The notes below the pieces were generated by a model. It saw nothing but the letters and a program-made list of their open reading frames with translations. It ran no database searches and was not told the origin of the DNA. From contig JADJXG010000001.1 in the NCBI GenBank assembly GCA_016715965.1, positions 1,431,501-1,495,500 on the forward strand: 64,000 bases of DNA, written 5' to 3'. Both the position numbers and the translations under genes were made by a program. Shown here piece after piece: positions 45,747 to 55,704 of the stretch (position 1 is the stretch's first letter; every line of letters starts with the position of its first letter). This stretch comes from Saprospiraceae bacterium. GTDB taxonomy: Bacteria; Bacteroidota; Bacteroidia; Chitinophagales; Saprospiraceae.

Positions 45747-47164
45747 GATAGAATTCTTAATTGCAGAAGATCTGTCACCCGATCTTTGTTTAGAATATAA
45801 AGCAAGAGGGCAAATGTGATCACCGAAAAAGACAAGCTGAAAAGATTATTTCCTTGCCACATGACCAATCCAAATGTAATAAGAAATCCAATAAATGCAC
45901 TCAAGACTACCTGAAGGGTTGATGAATTTACTAGGAGTTGAGGGCACTTTAATATAGATTGAAGATAATAGATTCCAATACCCAAATACAGCGAAGAATA
46001 AAGGATGCTAAAAATCAGAAACACACCAAGTTCTATCTTTAGAAAATAGAAGAGAATGCAAATGATATAATTACTTATAAATATCCATAAATTCAATTTT
46101 AATATAAATCCTGCTTTACCCAAGGCTAAAAGGAAGGTCGTAAATTGATTGTTCACTGATTTAATAAATGCGATCATTAGAATCATCCCGGCCATCCAAG
46201 CCAATTCTTCACTTTTTTGTCCGTATGCAAGATTCAATAGGGTATTTCTGTTGACCCAAAGTAACATGTAAATGGGTAACATCACAAAAAGGAATTGAGT
46301 GATGCTTTTCTGTATAAGAGTCGCTGTATCTTCCTTGTTTTTATGGGCTTTGCTCAGATGTGGAAAAAATGCTTTATGAAAAAGTGGATTGATCTTTGAA
46401 AAGGCAAGATAGCTGTATTCTGTGGCAAGATTGTAAGGACCAAGAACATTCAGACCAAATAAAACCGTGATCAAAACGGTATCGTATTGACCTTGTACAA
46501 AGCTCAATGCCTGAGACAACATATTACTTTTGCCAGGTTGAATATGCTGATGTTTTATTTCTTCATCTGAAATTTCAAGCTGTATTCTCTGCACTTTTTT
46601 CTCTTCCCAAAAACAAAATCCATAAAACAGGATATACCTCAATACAACCCCAAAAACAAAAACAGTCAGGGGATCAATCCAACGGATCAAGGATAAGATC
46701 CAAATGAATTCTAAAAAATAAGCAATCGACTGAAATTTTGCAATTTCTTTCTGTTTGTTATATAATATAAGAAGGTTGTGAAAAAGGGAACCCAGTCCTA
46801 TGCACCAAATGACCAGAATAGCTGCAATAATAATTCTCCACGATCGCACATCTTCACTCCAAATACTTCCTGCAAATACAAGGATTACGGGAATCCATAA
46901 ATACCAAATCTGCTTTTTGGTAAGTAAACCCAAAAGTTTAGAATTTGAACTGTGCTTTTGTACAATGGAAAAATACATTCCCGGTTCAAAAACATAAAGT
47001 GCAAATCGGAAGGCAATCTGGAACAAAGCATAAGCGCCAAGTTCTTTAAAATCAAGGTATCTTCCCAATAACACCAGACCAACTACCTGAACAATGGTAA
47101 TAAAGACAGAAGAGGCAAATTGCCATCTGAATGTGCTGTTAATGGATCGTGTGGTAGAATTCAA
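45743..47164 (-). CDS. Polysaccharide flippase (Wzx/PST family)
   Basis: A 473-aa polytopic membrane protein of the MOP superfamily that flips lipid-linked oligosaccharides across the inner membrane. It has about 12 to 14 hydrophobic segments. The N-terminus (FVITIVQVVGLVLLGRYLDFKELGAYAL-type, split here by helix breaks) and the TEYSYLAFSKINPLFHKAFFP region are typical. It is the first gene of the operon flippase - asparagine-synthase-like - two glycosyltransferases - possibly the aminotransferase. A 146-bp gap separates it from the sigma factor gene upstream. Confidence 0.88.
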   Translation of the reverse strand: MNSTTRSINSTFRWQFASSVFITIVQVVGLVLLGRYLDFKELGAYALFQIAFRFALYVFEPGMYFSIVQKHSSNSKLLGLLTKKQIWYLWIPVILVFAGSIWSEDVRSWRIIIAAILVIWCIGLGSLFHNLLILYNKQKEIAKFQSIAYFLEFIWILSLIRWIDPLTVFVFGVVLRYILFYGFCFWEEKKVQRIQLEISDEEIKHQHIQPGKSNMLSQALSFVQGQYDTVLITVLFGLNVLGPYNLATEYSYLAFSKINPLFHKAFFPHLSKAHKNKEDTATLIQKSITQFLFVMLPIYMLLWVNRNTLLNLAYGQKSEELAWMAGMILMIAFIKSVNNQFTTFLLALGKAGFILKLNLWIFISNYIICILFYFLKIELGVFLIFSILYSSLYLGIGIYYLQSILKCPQLLVNSSTLQVVLSAFIGFLITFGLVMWQGNNLFSLSFSVITFALLLYILNKDRVTDLLQLRILS

Positions 47165-47310
47165 AAATTGCCTTTATTCGGCAAAATTAGTTCAATTTGG
47201 CTGAATGGGAGAATAACTAAACCGCCTGTTGTAATTCAATTCAAATGCAGAATCAGAATTCGAAATTTGACCTTAATTGGAGAAAGAATGTGCAATCCTT
47301 AGACCAAAGA

Positions 47311-47892
47311 TCAATGTAAAACAATGGCTTTTTCTTCCATCATTTTACGGATATTGATCAGTGCGTAACGCATACGGCCAAGGGCCGTGTTGATGCTCAC
47401 ATTCGTCAGTGCGGAAATTTCTTTGAAACTGAGATCGGCATAATGTCTCAGAATGACCACTTCCTTTTGTTCGTCGGGCAACATATCCACCAATTTTCTG
47501 ACTGTTCCATGCACTTCACTGAGGATCATCTGATCTTCTTTGTTGTGATCCGGGAGTTCCAATACATTAAATATATCAAACTCATCAGATGGTTGAACTT
47601 TGGTGTGTTTTTTATTTCTTCTGAACTGATCTACACACATATTGTACGCGATCCTGGTTGCCCATTGAGAAAATTTGCCTTCGTGATTGTAGGCTTTTTT
47701 GCGCAAAGTATCTATGATTTTGATAAAAACCTCCTGGAAGAGATCTTCGGCCATTTCTCTGTCCTTGACAAATAAATAAATGGTAGTATAGATTTTTTTC
47801 TGGTGTCTCTCGAGAAGCTCCTTAAAAGCTGAATCATTTCCATTTAGATAGTGGGAGATCAACTCCTGATCGCACAATTGAGATACTTGCAT
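47311..47892 (-). CDS. ECF-type RNA polymerase sigma-70 factor
   Basis: A 193-aa sigma factor with only regions 2 and 4. Region 2 spans about residues 20-90 (AEDLFQEVFIKI and FSQWATRIAYNMCVDQFRR). Region 4 spans about 130-185 (LPDEQKEVVILRHYADLSFKEISAL then NTALGRMRYAL), split by the usual helix-turn-helix. It probably drives a specific envelope or stress regulon. No anti-sigma gene is adjacent: downstream on the same strand, after 146 bp, is the polysaccharide operon. Regulation of that operon is possible but unproven. Confidence 0.92.
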   Translation of the reverse strand: MQVSQLCDQELISHYLNGNDSAFKELLERHQKKIYTTIYLFVKDREMAEDLFQEVFIKIIDTLRKKAYNHEGKFSQWATRIAYNMCVDQFRRNKKHTKVQPSDEFDIFNVLELPDHNKEDQMILSEVHGTVRKLVDMLPDEQKEVVILRHYADLSFKEISALTNVSINTALGRMRYALINIRKMMEEKAIVLH

Positions 47893-48246
47893 ACTACTTT
47901 TTTTAATAATCTGATAAAAAAGTGTAGAAGTTTTACTCGATAGGCGAAATTCTGTTTTAAATACTTTTTAATGAATTGACCCTGTAAAGATAGGTTCTTT
48001 TTAAAATTTGAACAAAAAATTTGTTGTTTAACTCAGATTTAACCAAATAAACTCTATTCAGATGGATCAAAAACCATACCAAAAGAACCAAAGTCCGGTC
48101 AAAAATAATTTTTATATTATTGTGAATCAGAATTTTATAACTTATTTTGCTTGTGTACAAAGATTATTTTATCCCAAATGAAAGAAAGGACTTGTTCAAG
48201 TCATCAAAATGTGGTTTTTTGGTGTTTTTAATGCTTAATTCAATCC
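47893..48246. other. Intergenic region of about 350 bp between divergent sigma factor and uvrA genes
   Basis: AT-rich spacer that must hold both promoters. No exact TAnnTTTG box in a suitable position, no LexA-like palindrome and no stable hairpin were seen. The only open frame is a short minus-strand one without support. Confidence 0.5.
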
Positions 48247-51051
48247 ATGACCAATCCTCCCGAATCCAATCAGATTATCATCAAGGGCGCCAGATCCAAC
48301 AATTTGAAAGGGATTGACCTCGGGATTCCCAAGCATAAACTGATTGTCGTCACCGGACTTTCCGGTTCAGGAAAATCGTCCCTGATCATTGACACCCTTT
48401 ATGCAGAAGGGCAGAGAAGATACGTAGAAAGCTTATCATCGTATGCCCGACAATTCTTGCACAGAATGAAAAAACCGGATGTCGATTACATCAAAGGATT
48501 GTGTCCTGCCATAGCCATCGAACAAAAAGTGAGCAGTTCGAATGCAAGATCTACTGTAGGCAGCATGACAGAGATCTATGATTTTATTCGTTTGCTCTAT
48601 GCCAAAGTAGGGAAAACCTATTCTCCGATTTCAGGTCAGGAGGTGAAAAGGCATTCAGTCACCGAGATCGTTGATTTTATTACTCGTCTGAAAAAAGGCA
48701 CAAAGGTCTATTTGGGATTCACATTGAAAATCCAGCCCAATCAGAAATCGGTGATTCAGTCACTTGAATTTTTATTGCAAAAGGGATTTACCCGTATTTG
48801 GATTGATGGCAAATTGCTGGAGATTCAGGATTGTATTGATTCTACACAAAAGGATGACTTTTTGAAAAGTACGGCAAAGGGTCAACAGATCATTGTCCTG
48901 GTTGATCGGTTTGTACTAAATGATTTAGATGAAGAATTTGACAAGAGACTGGCTGATTCGGTACAAACCGCCTTGGCAGAAGGCATGGGTCGCTGCAAAA
49001 TCATCACGGATGATCTGGAATTGCATGATTACAATACCAGGCTTGAGTTAGATGGAATGGAATTTTCTGAACCCACTCCTGCTCTTTTTAATTATAACAA
49101 TTCTTTAGGAGCCTGTCAAAAATGTGAAGGTTACGGCAGAATTTTGGGATTGGACGAAAACAAAGTCATTCCCAATCCTTCCAAATCTTTGTACGAAGGA
49201 GCGATCGCCTGTTGGAATGAAGAGAGGGGCAAGGAATGGTTGAGTCCTTTGTATCAATCTTCAAAAAAATTTCCGATCCATCGTCCGTACAAAGATCTCT
49301 CAGAAGCTGAAAAAGAGATTGTATGGAACGGTCAAGGGAGCTATCGCGGAATCAGAGCCTTTTTTCAAGAACTCGAACAGCAAAGCTACAAAATCCAAAA
49401 CCGGATTATGATTGCCAGATTTCGCGGGCGCACCAGTTGCGATGCCTGCAAAGGAGGCAGGTTGCGGCCTGAGGCATTTTATGTAAAAGTATATGGAAAA
49501 ACTTTCAGGGACATGATGTTTGTCCCATTGGAAGAGTTGCTTGAATTTTTTGACAAAATCCAGTTGGATTCGAATGATGCATTGATCGCAGCCAGAATCC
49601 TGGAGGAAATCAGATCTAGACTGAGAATTTTGTGCACCATGGGATTGTCTTATCTTACTTTAGATCGCTTGTCCGGAAGTTTGAGTGGAGGCGAGTCCCA
49701 AAGGATTCACCTCACGAGAACCCTCGGATCCAACCTTTGTGAATCGCTTTATATACTGGACGAACCCAGTATTGGCTTACATCCCAAGGATACCGCCAGA
49801 TTGATCGAAGTACTTTTTCGCTTGAGGGATTTAAAAAATACGGTGATCGTTATTGAGCACGAAGAAGAAGTAATTCGTCGGGCGGATTATATTGTAGATA
49901 TTGGTCCGGGTGCAGGAATACATGGTGGTTTTCTCAATTTCAGTGGTGAATACAAAGAGTTTATTTCAGGATCTCTACAAAACCTGACCGCAGCATATTT
50001 GACTGGATTTAAAAAAATTGAGAAGCCGGATTACAAAAGACCCCAGAGAGATTTTTTGAGTTTGCGTGGAGCGCAGTTGCACAATCTAAACAATATTAAC
50101 GTCAGATTTCCCCTCCAAAATCTGATCTGTATAACAGGTGTATCCGGATCGGGAAAAACCACATTGGTCAAACACATTTTATTTCCTTTGCTTCAGCAAT
50201 CTTTAGAAGACGCAATTCCCGAAGATGCTCTTTTGGGAGCGAGTCTCCAGGGTCCTGTGCAGCTCTTGTCACAGGTGGAGATGGTGGGTCAACAAGGGAT
50301 AGGTCGTTCTTCCAGATCCAATCCGGCCACTTATGTAAAAGCCTACGACGACATCCGCGAGATCTACAAAAACCAACAACTTTCCAGAATCAGAGGATAC
50401 CTGCCCAAACATTTTTCTTTTAATGTGGAAGGAGGTCGCTGTGAGGCCTGCAAAGGAGACGGACATATCGTGGTTGAAATGCAGTTTTTAGCAGATGTCA
50501 GTCTTTTGTGTGAGGATTGTGGGGGAAAAAGATTTAAAAATGAAATCCTGGAGGTTTATTATCAGGACAAAAATATTTTTGAAGTGCTCGAGTTGAGCAT
50601 TGAGGAAGCACTCCATTTCTTCCATGACAAAAAGGAAATTGTAAAAAAATTAAAACCACTCTACGATGTAGGTCTTGGATATTTAAAACTAGGACAATCC
50701 TCTTCGACACTTTCCGGAGGGGAGGCTCAGAGATTAAAACTGGGATATTATCTTGGATTGGAAGATTCTGCTCAAAAAATCTTTTTTATCTTTGATGAAC
50801 CCACGACTGGCCTTCATTTTGAAGACATCCGCAAATTGTTGTATGCTTTGCATGCTCTGGTCGAAAAAGGACATACCGTGTTGGTGATTGAACACAATAT
50901 GGAGGTCATCAAAACTTGTGACTGGCTGATTGATTTGGGTCCGGATGGAGGAAAGTCCGGCGGAAAATTATTGTATGAAGGAATAACGGAAGGAATTCTT
51001 CAGATAAAGGAATCCCATACTGCGCATTATTTAAAGGAAAAATTGATTTAA
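48247..51051 (+). CDS. uvrA: UvrA, excinuclease ABC subunit A
   Basis: The DNA-damage-recognition ATPase of nucleotide excision repair. At 934 aa it has the full family length. The first ATPase has Walker A TGLSGSGKSSL (Lys43) and signature LSGSLSGGESQR. The zinc modules are CQKCEGYG with CDACKGGR and, in the second half, CEACKGDG with CEDCGGKR. The second ATPase has GVSGSGKTTLVK, signature STLSGGEAQR and DEPTTGLHFEDI. Many Bacteroidota carry two uvrA paralogues; which one this is cannot be told from the window. A peptidase gene follows 31 bp later, possibly in the same transcript. Confidence 0.95.
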   Translation: MTNPPESNQIIIKGARSNNLKGIDLGIPKHKLIVVTGLSGSGKSSLIIDTLYAEGQRRYVESLSSYARQFLHRMKKPDVDYIKGLCPAIAIEQKVSSSNARSTVGSMTEIYDFIRLLYAKVGKTYSPISGQEVKRHSVTEIVDFITRLKKGTKVYLGFTLKIQPNQKSVIQSLEFLLQKGFTRIWIDGKLLEIQDCIDSTQKDDFLKSTAKGQQIIVLVDRFVLNDLDEEFDKRLADSVQTALAEGMGRCKIITDDLELHDYNTRLELDGMEFSEPTPALFNYNNSLGACQKCEGYGRILGLDENKVIPNPSKSLYEGAIACWNEERGKEWLSPLYQSSKKFPIHRPYKDLSEAEKEIVWNGQGSYRGIRAFFQELEQQSYKIQNRIMIARFRGRTSCDACKGGRLRPEAFYVKVYGKTFRDMMFVPLEELLEFFDKIQLDSNDALIAARILEEIRSRLRILCTMGLSYLTLDRLSGSLSGGESQRIHLTRTLGSNLCESLYILDEPSIGLHPKDTARLIEVLFRLRDLKNTVIVIEHEEEVIRRADYIVDIGPGAGIHGGFLNFSGEYKEFISGSLQNLTAAYLTGFKKIEKPDYKRPQRDFLSLRGAQLHNLNNINVRFPLQNLICITGVSGSGKTTLVKHILFPLLQQSLEDAIPEDALLGASLQGPVQLLSQVEMVGQQGIGRSSRSNPATYVKAYDDIREIYKNQQLSRIRGYLPKHFSFNVEGGRCEACKGDGHIVVEMQFLADVSLLCEDCGGKRFKNEILEVYYQDKNIFEVLELSIEEALHFFHDKKEIVKKLKPLYDVGLGYLKLGQSSSTLSGGEAQRLKLGYYLGLEDSAQKIFFIFDEPTTGLHFEDIRKLLYALHALVEKGHTVLVIEHNMEVIKTCDWLIDLGPDGGKSGGKLLYEGITEGILQIKESHTAHYLKEKLI

Positions 51052-51082
51052 GCCATAAAATTCCACCCAGCAAATCATTGCA

Positions 51083-52015
51083 ATGAATAAGTCCATAACA
51101 TCGATCGCCATTCACGGAGGAGCGGGTACGATTCCGAGAGGAAGTCTGACCGCTGAAAAGGAAAAGATGTATTTGGAAGCGCTTAGGGTTGCGCTTGAGG
51201 CAGGTAATGTAATTTTAAAATCTGGAGGAAGTTCGCTGGATGCGGTATGCAGAGCGGTGATGGAATTGGAAAACTGTCCATTGTTTAACGCAGGTCGCGG
51301 ATCAGTGTTTACCCACGATGGCAAGATCGAAATGGATGCTTCGATCATGGACGGATCCAATCTCGATGCAGGAGCGATCGCAGCTTGTACCGGTATACAG
51401 AATCCCGTATTGTTGGCACGCCTGGTCATGGAGAAAACAGATCATGTGTTGTTGGTGGGTGAAGGAGCCAACCGCTTTGCAGAAGAGATGAACATTCCGA
51501 GGTGGCCGGATGAATATTTTCACACTGAATTCAGATGGAAACAATTGGAATCCATTCGTCACACCGGCAATACCATGTTGGACCATCAGGAAAAAGAAAA
51601 AAAATTTGGCACGGTCGGCGCTGTTGCATTGGATCAATTTGGAAATCTAGCTGCAGCCACCTCCACGGGAGGTATGACCAATAAAAAATATGGCAGGATC
51701 GGAGATAGCCCAATCATTGGTGCTGGCACTTATGCCAACAATTCGAGCTGCGCGATTTCCTGCACCGGTTCCGGAGAATATTTTATCAAATGCAGTGCAG
51801 CTTTCCAGGTGCATGCTGCGATGAAGTATGGAGGCCTTTCGCTCGAAGAAGCCTGTCATCAGGTGGTCCACAAAGAATTGGTAGCGATGGGTGGTGACGG
51901 GGGATTAATCGCCATCGACTCTTCAGGAAATATCTGCATGCCCTTCAATACAGAAGGAATGTATCGCGCCAGCATTGATGTCGATGGAAAGATGGAAGTT
52001 TTGATCTATTCTTAG
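51083..52015 (+). CDS. Isoaspartyl peptidase / type III L-asparaginase (Ntn-hydrolase, family T2)
   Basis: A 310-aa Ntn hydrolase that self-cleaves before a catalytic Thr and then removes isoaspartyl residues from damaged peptides and hydrolyses asparagine. The N-terminal IAIHGGAGTIPRG, the AGRGSVF motif, and the cleavage site GTVGAVALD with Thr177 define the family. The beta-subunit motifs STGGMTNKKYGRIGDSPIIG and GSGEYF are also present. There is no signal peptide, so it is cytoplasmic. It follows uvrA at 31 bp. Confidence 0.93.
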   Translation: MNKSITSIAIHGGAGTIPRGSLTAEKEKMYLEALRVALEAGNVILKSGGSSLDAVCRAVMELENCPLFNAGRGSVFTHDGKIEMDASIMDGSNLDAGAIAACTGIQNPVLLARLVMEKTDHVLLVGEGANRFAEEMNIPRWPDEYFHTEFRWKQLESIRHTGNTMLDHQEKEKKFGTVGAVALDQFGNLAAATSTGGMTNKKYGRIGDSPIIGAGTYANNSSCAISCTGSGEYFIKCSAAFQVHAAMKYGGLSLEEACHQVVHKELVAMGGDGGLIAIDSSGNICMPFNTEGMYRASIDVDGKMEVLIYS

Positions 52016-52687
52016 TTTTGTCAAAGTATTTGATTTTATGGTGATGCGAGCAAGTGAATAACATTTGGTAAAATATAGAATCACTTTCCATATAATTCTT
52101 AAATGATCCCAATTATTGATTCTTAGAAGAAATGAGTTGAACTTCAACCAATGATTTTAGACAGGATCAATTGATCTGGCAAAATCTTCATTTAAATTTA
52201 ACAATCGACATAATATCAAATTTAAGCATCAATTGTGCTAGGAATAACGAATCTTTAAACTTAGCACTTAAAACTGCATCTCCAATATCCATTAAAAAAA
52301 TAAAAAAATATAAATTCCAAAATAAAAATTTAGTGAAATTGGAATAAAATGTATTATATTTGCCAACGGACTGCTTCCAATTGTTGCAAATAGGACTCTT
52401 CATGAATTTTATTTGAGCTGGAAGTTGTTATAAGCATTGTAAATTTATTTTATATGTTTTTATACAACTCAATATTCTCAAAATCTGACAAGGTCTGCCA
52501 AAGAGACGTACTCGTAGTACTAAATTCTACCTCCCTTGAACATGCCATTTGGCTAACAAAACCTTTGGTTTAACAATTGGAAATGTTGAAATGGAGGAAC
52601 CGGGATCATCTTCATAAAGGAGTTTATTTCATTCAGAGAAATCATATTTTGAAGAAAGGATGATGAAACTATTGATTCACTAGACTT
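52016..52687. other. AT-rich intergenic region of 672 bp; possible long leader and 39-codon ORF
   Basis: No supported gene. A Bacteroidota-type promoter box lies at 52355-52362, which would give the next gene an untranslated leader of about 320 nt. Inside that leader a 39-codon frame (52454-52573, starting MFLYNSIF) is open. Small hairpins GTAC-TCGTA-GTAC and AAACC-TTT-GGTTT occur near its middle and end. No known riboswitch was recognised. Confidence 0.45.
52355..52362 (+). promoter_or_regulatory. Putative -7 box (TATATTTG)
   Basis: A perfect TAnnTTTG match, with TTTA 22 bp upstream as a weak -33. It would serve the CHU_C protein gene at 52688. Confidence 0.4.
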
Positions 52688-55426
52688 ATGCTAAGATTTA
52701 TCATATTTTCCTTTTGGATGGGGATAATATTTTCCCCATCCTTTTCTCAGATTGTTTATTTGCGGGCAATTGACACCATGTCAGGATCTCGAGACATATA
52801 TAAAATGGATTTAAATCAGTGCATTCTTGATTTGCATTGTGATGATATTCAAAATACTGCTAGAAGTATAAGTATTAGACCCAGAACGTCGGATTTAATC
52901 TTTGTTAGAACAATAAATGAATTGTCAGAGTATAAAGCCGATTCTAATTGTAATTTTAATGGGAATAGGATCATTATTAGGCCCATACAAAATTTGTTTT
53001 TACACATAAATATAGCTAGCGATCGATTTGGAAAAATATGGATCTCCGGTGATGATGGAATTGTAAAAATTGATCCTCCTTCTACCTTTTATGAATACAA
53101 GGGACCCTTTAATCTTGCAGATTATAATTACGTAAATGGTAATTTCATTAACGGCAAGTTTTATGCATTGATGTCAAATCAAAACCGCTTTATTGATGAA
53201 GAGTACTTTTTTGAGATTGACACAACAGATGCTTCTATTACAAGAAAAATACTTACCCAAAAAAGATTAACTTGGGGTTTCAGTGGCTTTATACCAGTTC
53301 ATTTAAGCTGTGGTGTTAGCTATTTTTTAGTTTATCGAGCCAGTAATTCGACATTTTACTATTTAGATCCACATGACGGACAATACTATTTTATTTGTGA
53401 GATTCCTAAAAAAGAAGGAGGCTTTTTAGGACCTACTGGCGGTGCATCAGAATGGATGTTTGATCCGAACGACTGTGATGTATTTATTGATCTGGATATC
53501 AACAATAGCAGTGGGGATATGCTTAATGGGTATACTACAAAGTTGGGATGCTTTGATCAGGAAATATATATCACGGACCAGGATGTGGATGTATATTCTG
53601 ATTATGGCATCATGGATTCTATTCAGATCAGTTTGCTCAATCCTTTAGATGCAGCAGATGAGTTTTTAAGTATTTCATTCTGGCCTGCTGCCACGCATAT
53701 CTCTAGTCTTCATAGTATTCGCATTTTTCCACTTCCATCCACTGTCAATAGAGATTTTTGGCAAATCATTAGATCTGTAAAGTATCACAATGAAGCTTGC
53801 TCACCTACGATTGGGCTGCGACAAGTTCGATTTATTGCTTACAAGAACGGAATTACTGATACTGCGTTTGCTTCTATTTATCTGGATACTCCATTTTACA
53901 ATGCAGGACAAAATGATACGATCTACATTTGTCGAAATGATCACTCCCTGATCATTCTAGAATCTCACTTGGGTTCTTGTTATTCATCTGCCGGACATTG
54001 GTCTAATGTTACTGGAATATATAACCCAGCTTTTGATTCTTCCGGGATTTATACATATACTGTTGGGGATTCTATCTGTGGATATGATACCTCACATATT
54101 TTAATTGAGTTTTTAAATCCTCCCAACTTTGATTTAGGTCCAGATATCGCAGTTTGTGAAGGAAATACAGTTGAATTGAAGGTACCTAATAGTCTTCAAG
54201 TGATCTGGCAGGATGGATCACAGTCCAATCAATATTTGGTTTACCAAACAGGAGTTTACAGCGTCCAAATTTTGAACGAATTAGGTTGTAAAATTGAAGA
54301 TTCCATTTTTATTCAATTTCTACCAAATCTTCTCACAGAAATAAAAATCGAAATTTGTGTAGAAGATAGTTTCCTTTACAAGGGTAAATACTATCATACT
54401 GGTGAAACGGTGCATGATACGATTTCATCTATGAATAGTTGTGACACTATATATAAGATTCAAGTATCTGCATTGGCAAAACCTACCCTGTCCATTATAG
54501 GAGATAGTTTAATCTGCCCTGGAGCAAGAGCCAATCTAACCGGCCTAGGAAATGGGCATTTTAATTGGTCGACTTTGGAAACAAGTAGCAGTATCAGTGT
54601 ACCTGAAGGCAAATATTCAATGACCGTCACGAACGTCAATGGCTGCACCAATACGGCAGTACATCAAGTGCAACAAGCACCAGAAATCTTGTATGATGCA
54701 GAGCTGTATGATCCAATGTGCAATGGAGATTTAGGGAGCATCGCTGTACAAGCATCGGGAGGTATAGCGCCGGTCAGATTTTTCTTAAACGGAATGGAAT
54801 CCAGATCAGGATGGTTTGATCAGTTGACTCCTGGTTTGTATATTTTAAGAATAACCGACTTGTTGGGTTGTGAAAAAGCCGACACCATTCAAATATTGTC
54901 TGCGTCTGCGTTTGATGTGGACATCACCGATAAGGTAGAACTGGATGAAGGGTCGAGTGTATTGATTAAATACCAGACTATTGCAGGATTTCTCAGCAAT
55001 CTGCAAATCATACCTGATGATGGCGGAATCGTGATGGAGGGCTCAGAACTAAGGATCTTTGGACAGGCTGACCGCGAGTACACTATCCGATTTATTGACC
55101 ATCAGGGTTGCGAAATCGAAAGGAAATTATTGATTCGCATCCGTAGAAATATTGAAATTTATGTTCCCAATGCCTTCTCTCCCAACGGAGATCATATCAA
55201 CGATTTTTGGCAACCAGTCATCGGCAATGCATGGACTCTCCGCTATGTGTCCGTTTATGATCGCTATGGCTCAGAGGTTTTTCACAGCAGCAACGCAACT
55301 TTCTTTTGGGATGGTCGCAGCAAAGGCCAAGATCTACTACCCGGAGTCTATGTCTGGCATTTAAGTTTAAGATCTTTCTCAGGAGAAGAGAAGGAAATGT
55401 ATGGAGAGCTGACCTTGGTGAGGTAG
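52688..55426 (+). CDS. Secreted protein with gliding-motility CHU_C C-terminal domain (T9SS type B)
   Basis: A 912-aa exported protein. After the signal peptide (FSPSFSQ) comes a domain of about 280 residues resembling a propeller or surface-layer-like fold. Ig-like, PKD-like and SprB-type segments follow. One copy of the CxEDS...CDT repeat is present (ICVEDSFLYKGKYY to NSCDTIYK), the same type that is repeated four times in the protease at 27.4 kb. The end is a CHU_C sorting domain (VPNAFSPNGDHINDFW), which sends it through T9SS. A cell-surface or adhesin role is likely. The hexamer repeat array begins 5 bp after its stop codon. Confidence 0.88.
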   Translation: MLRFIIFSFWMGIIFSPSFSQIVYLRAIDTMSGSRDIYKMDLNQCILDLHCDDIQNTARSISIRPRTSDLIFVRTINELSEYKADSNCNFNGNRIIIRPIQNLFLHINIASDRFGKIWISGDDGIVKIDPPSTFYEYKGPFNLADYNYVNGNFINGKFYALMSNQNRFIDEEYFFEIDTTDASITRKILTQKRLTWGFSGFIPVHLSCGVSYFLVYRASNSTFYYLDPHDGQYYFICEIPKKEGGFLGPTGGASEWMFDPNDCDVFIDLDINNSSGDMLNGYTTKLGCFDQEIYITDQDVDVYSDYGIMDSIQISLLNPLDAADEFLSISFWPAATHISSLHSIRIFPLPSTVNRDFWQIIRSVKYHNEACSPTIGLRQVRFIAYKNGITDTAFASIYLDTPFYNAGQNDTIYICRNDHSLIILESHLGSCYSSAGHWSNVTGIYNPAFDSSGIYTYTVGDSICGYDTSHILIEFLNPPNFDLGPDIAVCEGNTVELKVPNSLQVIWQDGSQSNQYLVYQTGVYSVQILNELGCKIEDSIFIQFLPNLLTEIKIEICVEDSFLYKGKYYHTGETVHDTISSMNSCDTIYKIQVSALAKPTLSIIGDSLICPGARANLTGLGNGHFNWSTLETSSSISVPEGKYSMTVTNVNGCTNTAVHQVQQAPEILYDAELYDPMCNGDLGSIAVQASGGIAPVRFFLNGMESRSGWFDQLTPGLYILRITDLLGCEKADTIQILSASAFDVDITDKVELDEGSSVLIKYQTIAGFLSNLQIIPDDGGIVMEGSELRIFGQADREYTIRFIDHQGCEIERKLLIRIRRNIEIYVPNAFSPNGDHINDFWQPVIGNAWTLRYVSVYDRYGSEVFHSSNATFFWDGRSKGQDLLPGVYVWHLSLRSFSGEEKEMYGELTLVR

Positions 55427-55430
55427 GGAA

Positions 55431-55543
55431 TAGACTTTGACTTTGACGTAGACTTTGACGTAGACTTTGACATAGACTTTGACGTAGACTTTGACATAGA
55501 CTTTGACATAGACTTTGACGTAGACTTTGACATAGACTTTGAC
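55431..55543 (+). repeat. Left module, array 1: 19 tandem (GACNNN) hexamers
   Basis: GAC recurs exactly every 6 bp from 55433 to 55543 (19 times), mostly as the 12-bp unit GACTTTGACRTA, where R is A or G. It starts 5 bp after the stop of the CHU_C gene. The 12-bp unit is a multiple of 3, so reverse frames stay open and produce Ser/Lys- or Gln/Ser-rich chance ORFs. Confidence 0.95.
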
Positions 55544-55573
55544 TCAATTCCGGTAATAGCGGAAGAATCAACC

Positions 55574-55593
55574 AAAACGGAATAAATTCATGG
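55574..55593 (+). repeat. Left module core element (matches the core at 56201-56220)
   Basis: The 20-bp stretch AAAACGGAATAAATTCATGG is shared with the right module at 18 of 20 positions, in the same orientation. It lies between the two oppositely oriented arrays of the left module. Confidence 0.75.
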
Positions 55594-55620
55594 GTTGGAG
55601 TTTTCTATTTAGGTACTAAA

Positions 55621-55692
55621 TAGTCTTAGTCTTAGTCTCGGTCTTAGTCTTAGTCTCGGTCTTAGTCTCGGTCTTAGTCTCGGTCTTAGTCA
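55621..55692 (-). repeat. Left module, array 2: 12 tandem (GTCNNN) hexamers, inverted relative to array 1
   Basis: GTC recurs every 6 bp from 55623 to 55691 as TAGTCT and CGGTCT units. Read on the other strand these are GACNNN hexamers, so arrays 1 and 2 face each other and could pair as a long imperfect hairpin. It ends 13 bp from the stop of the four-helix-bundle gene. Confidence 0.95.
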
Positions 55693-55704
55693 TTCCTCAA
55701 CAAC

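Noticed and set aside
47957..48160. 67-codon minus-strand ORF upstream of uvrA
   Set aside because: Lies in an AT-rich promoter region and encodes a Lys/Ile/Leu-rich sequence without domain signals.
52188..52403. 71-codon minus-strand ORF
   Set aside because: Low-complexity AT-rich sequence, overlapping the likely promoter of the next gene.
55348..55575. Minus-strand open frame rich in Ser-Lys repeats (and an overlapping Gln-Ser-rich frame)
   Set aside because: Produced by the 12-bp hexamer array, whose period is a multiple of three. No start context or conserved sequence supports translation.
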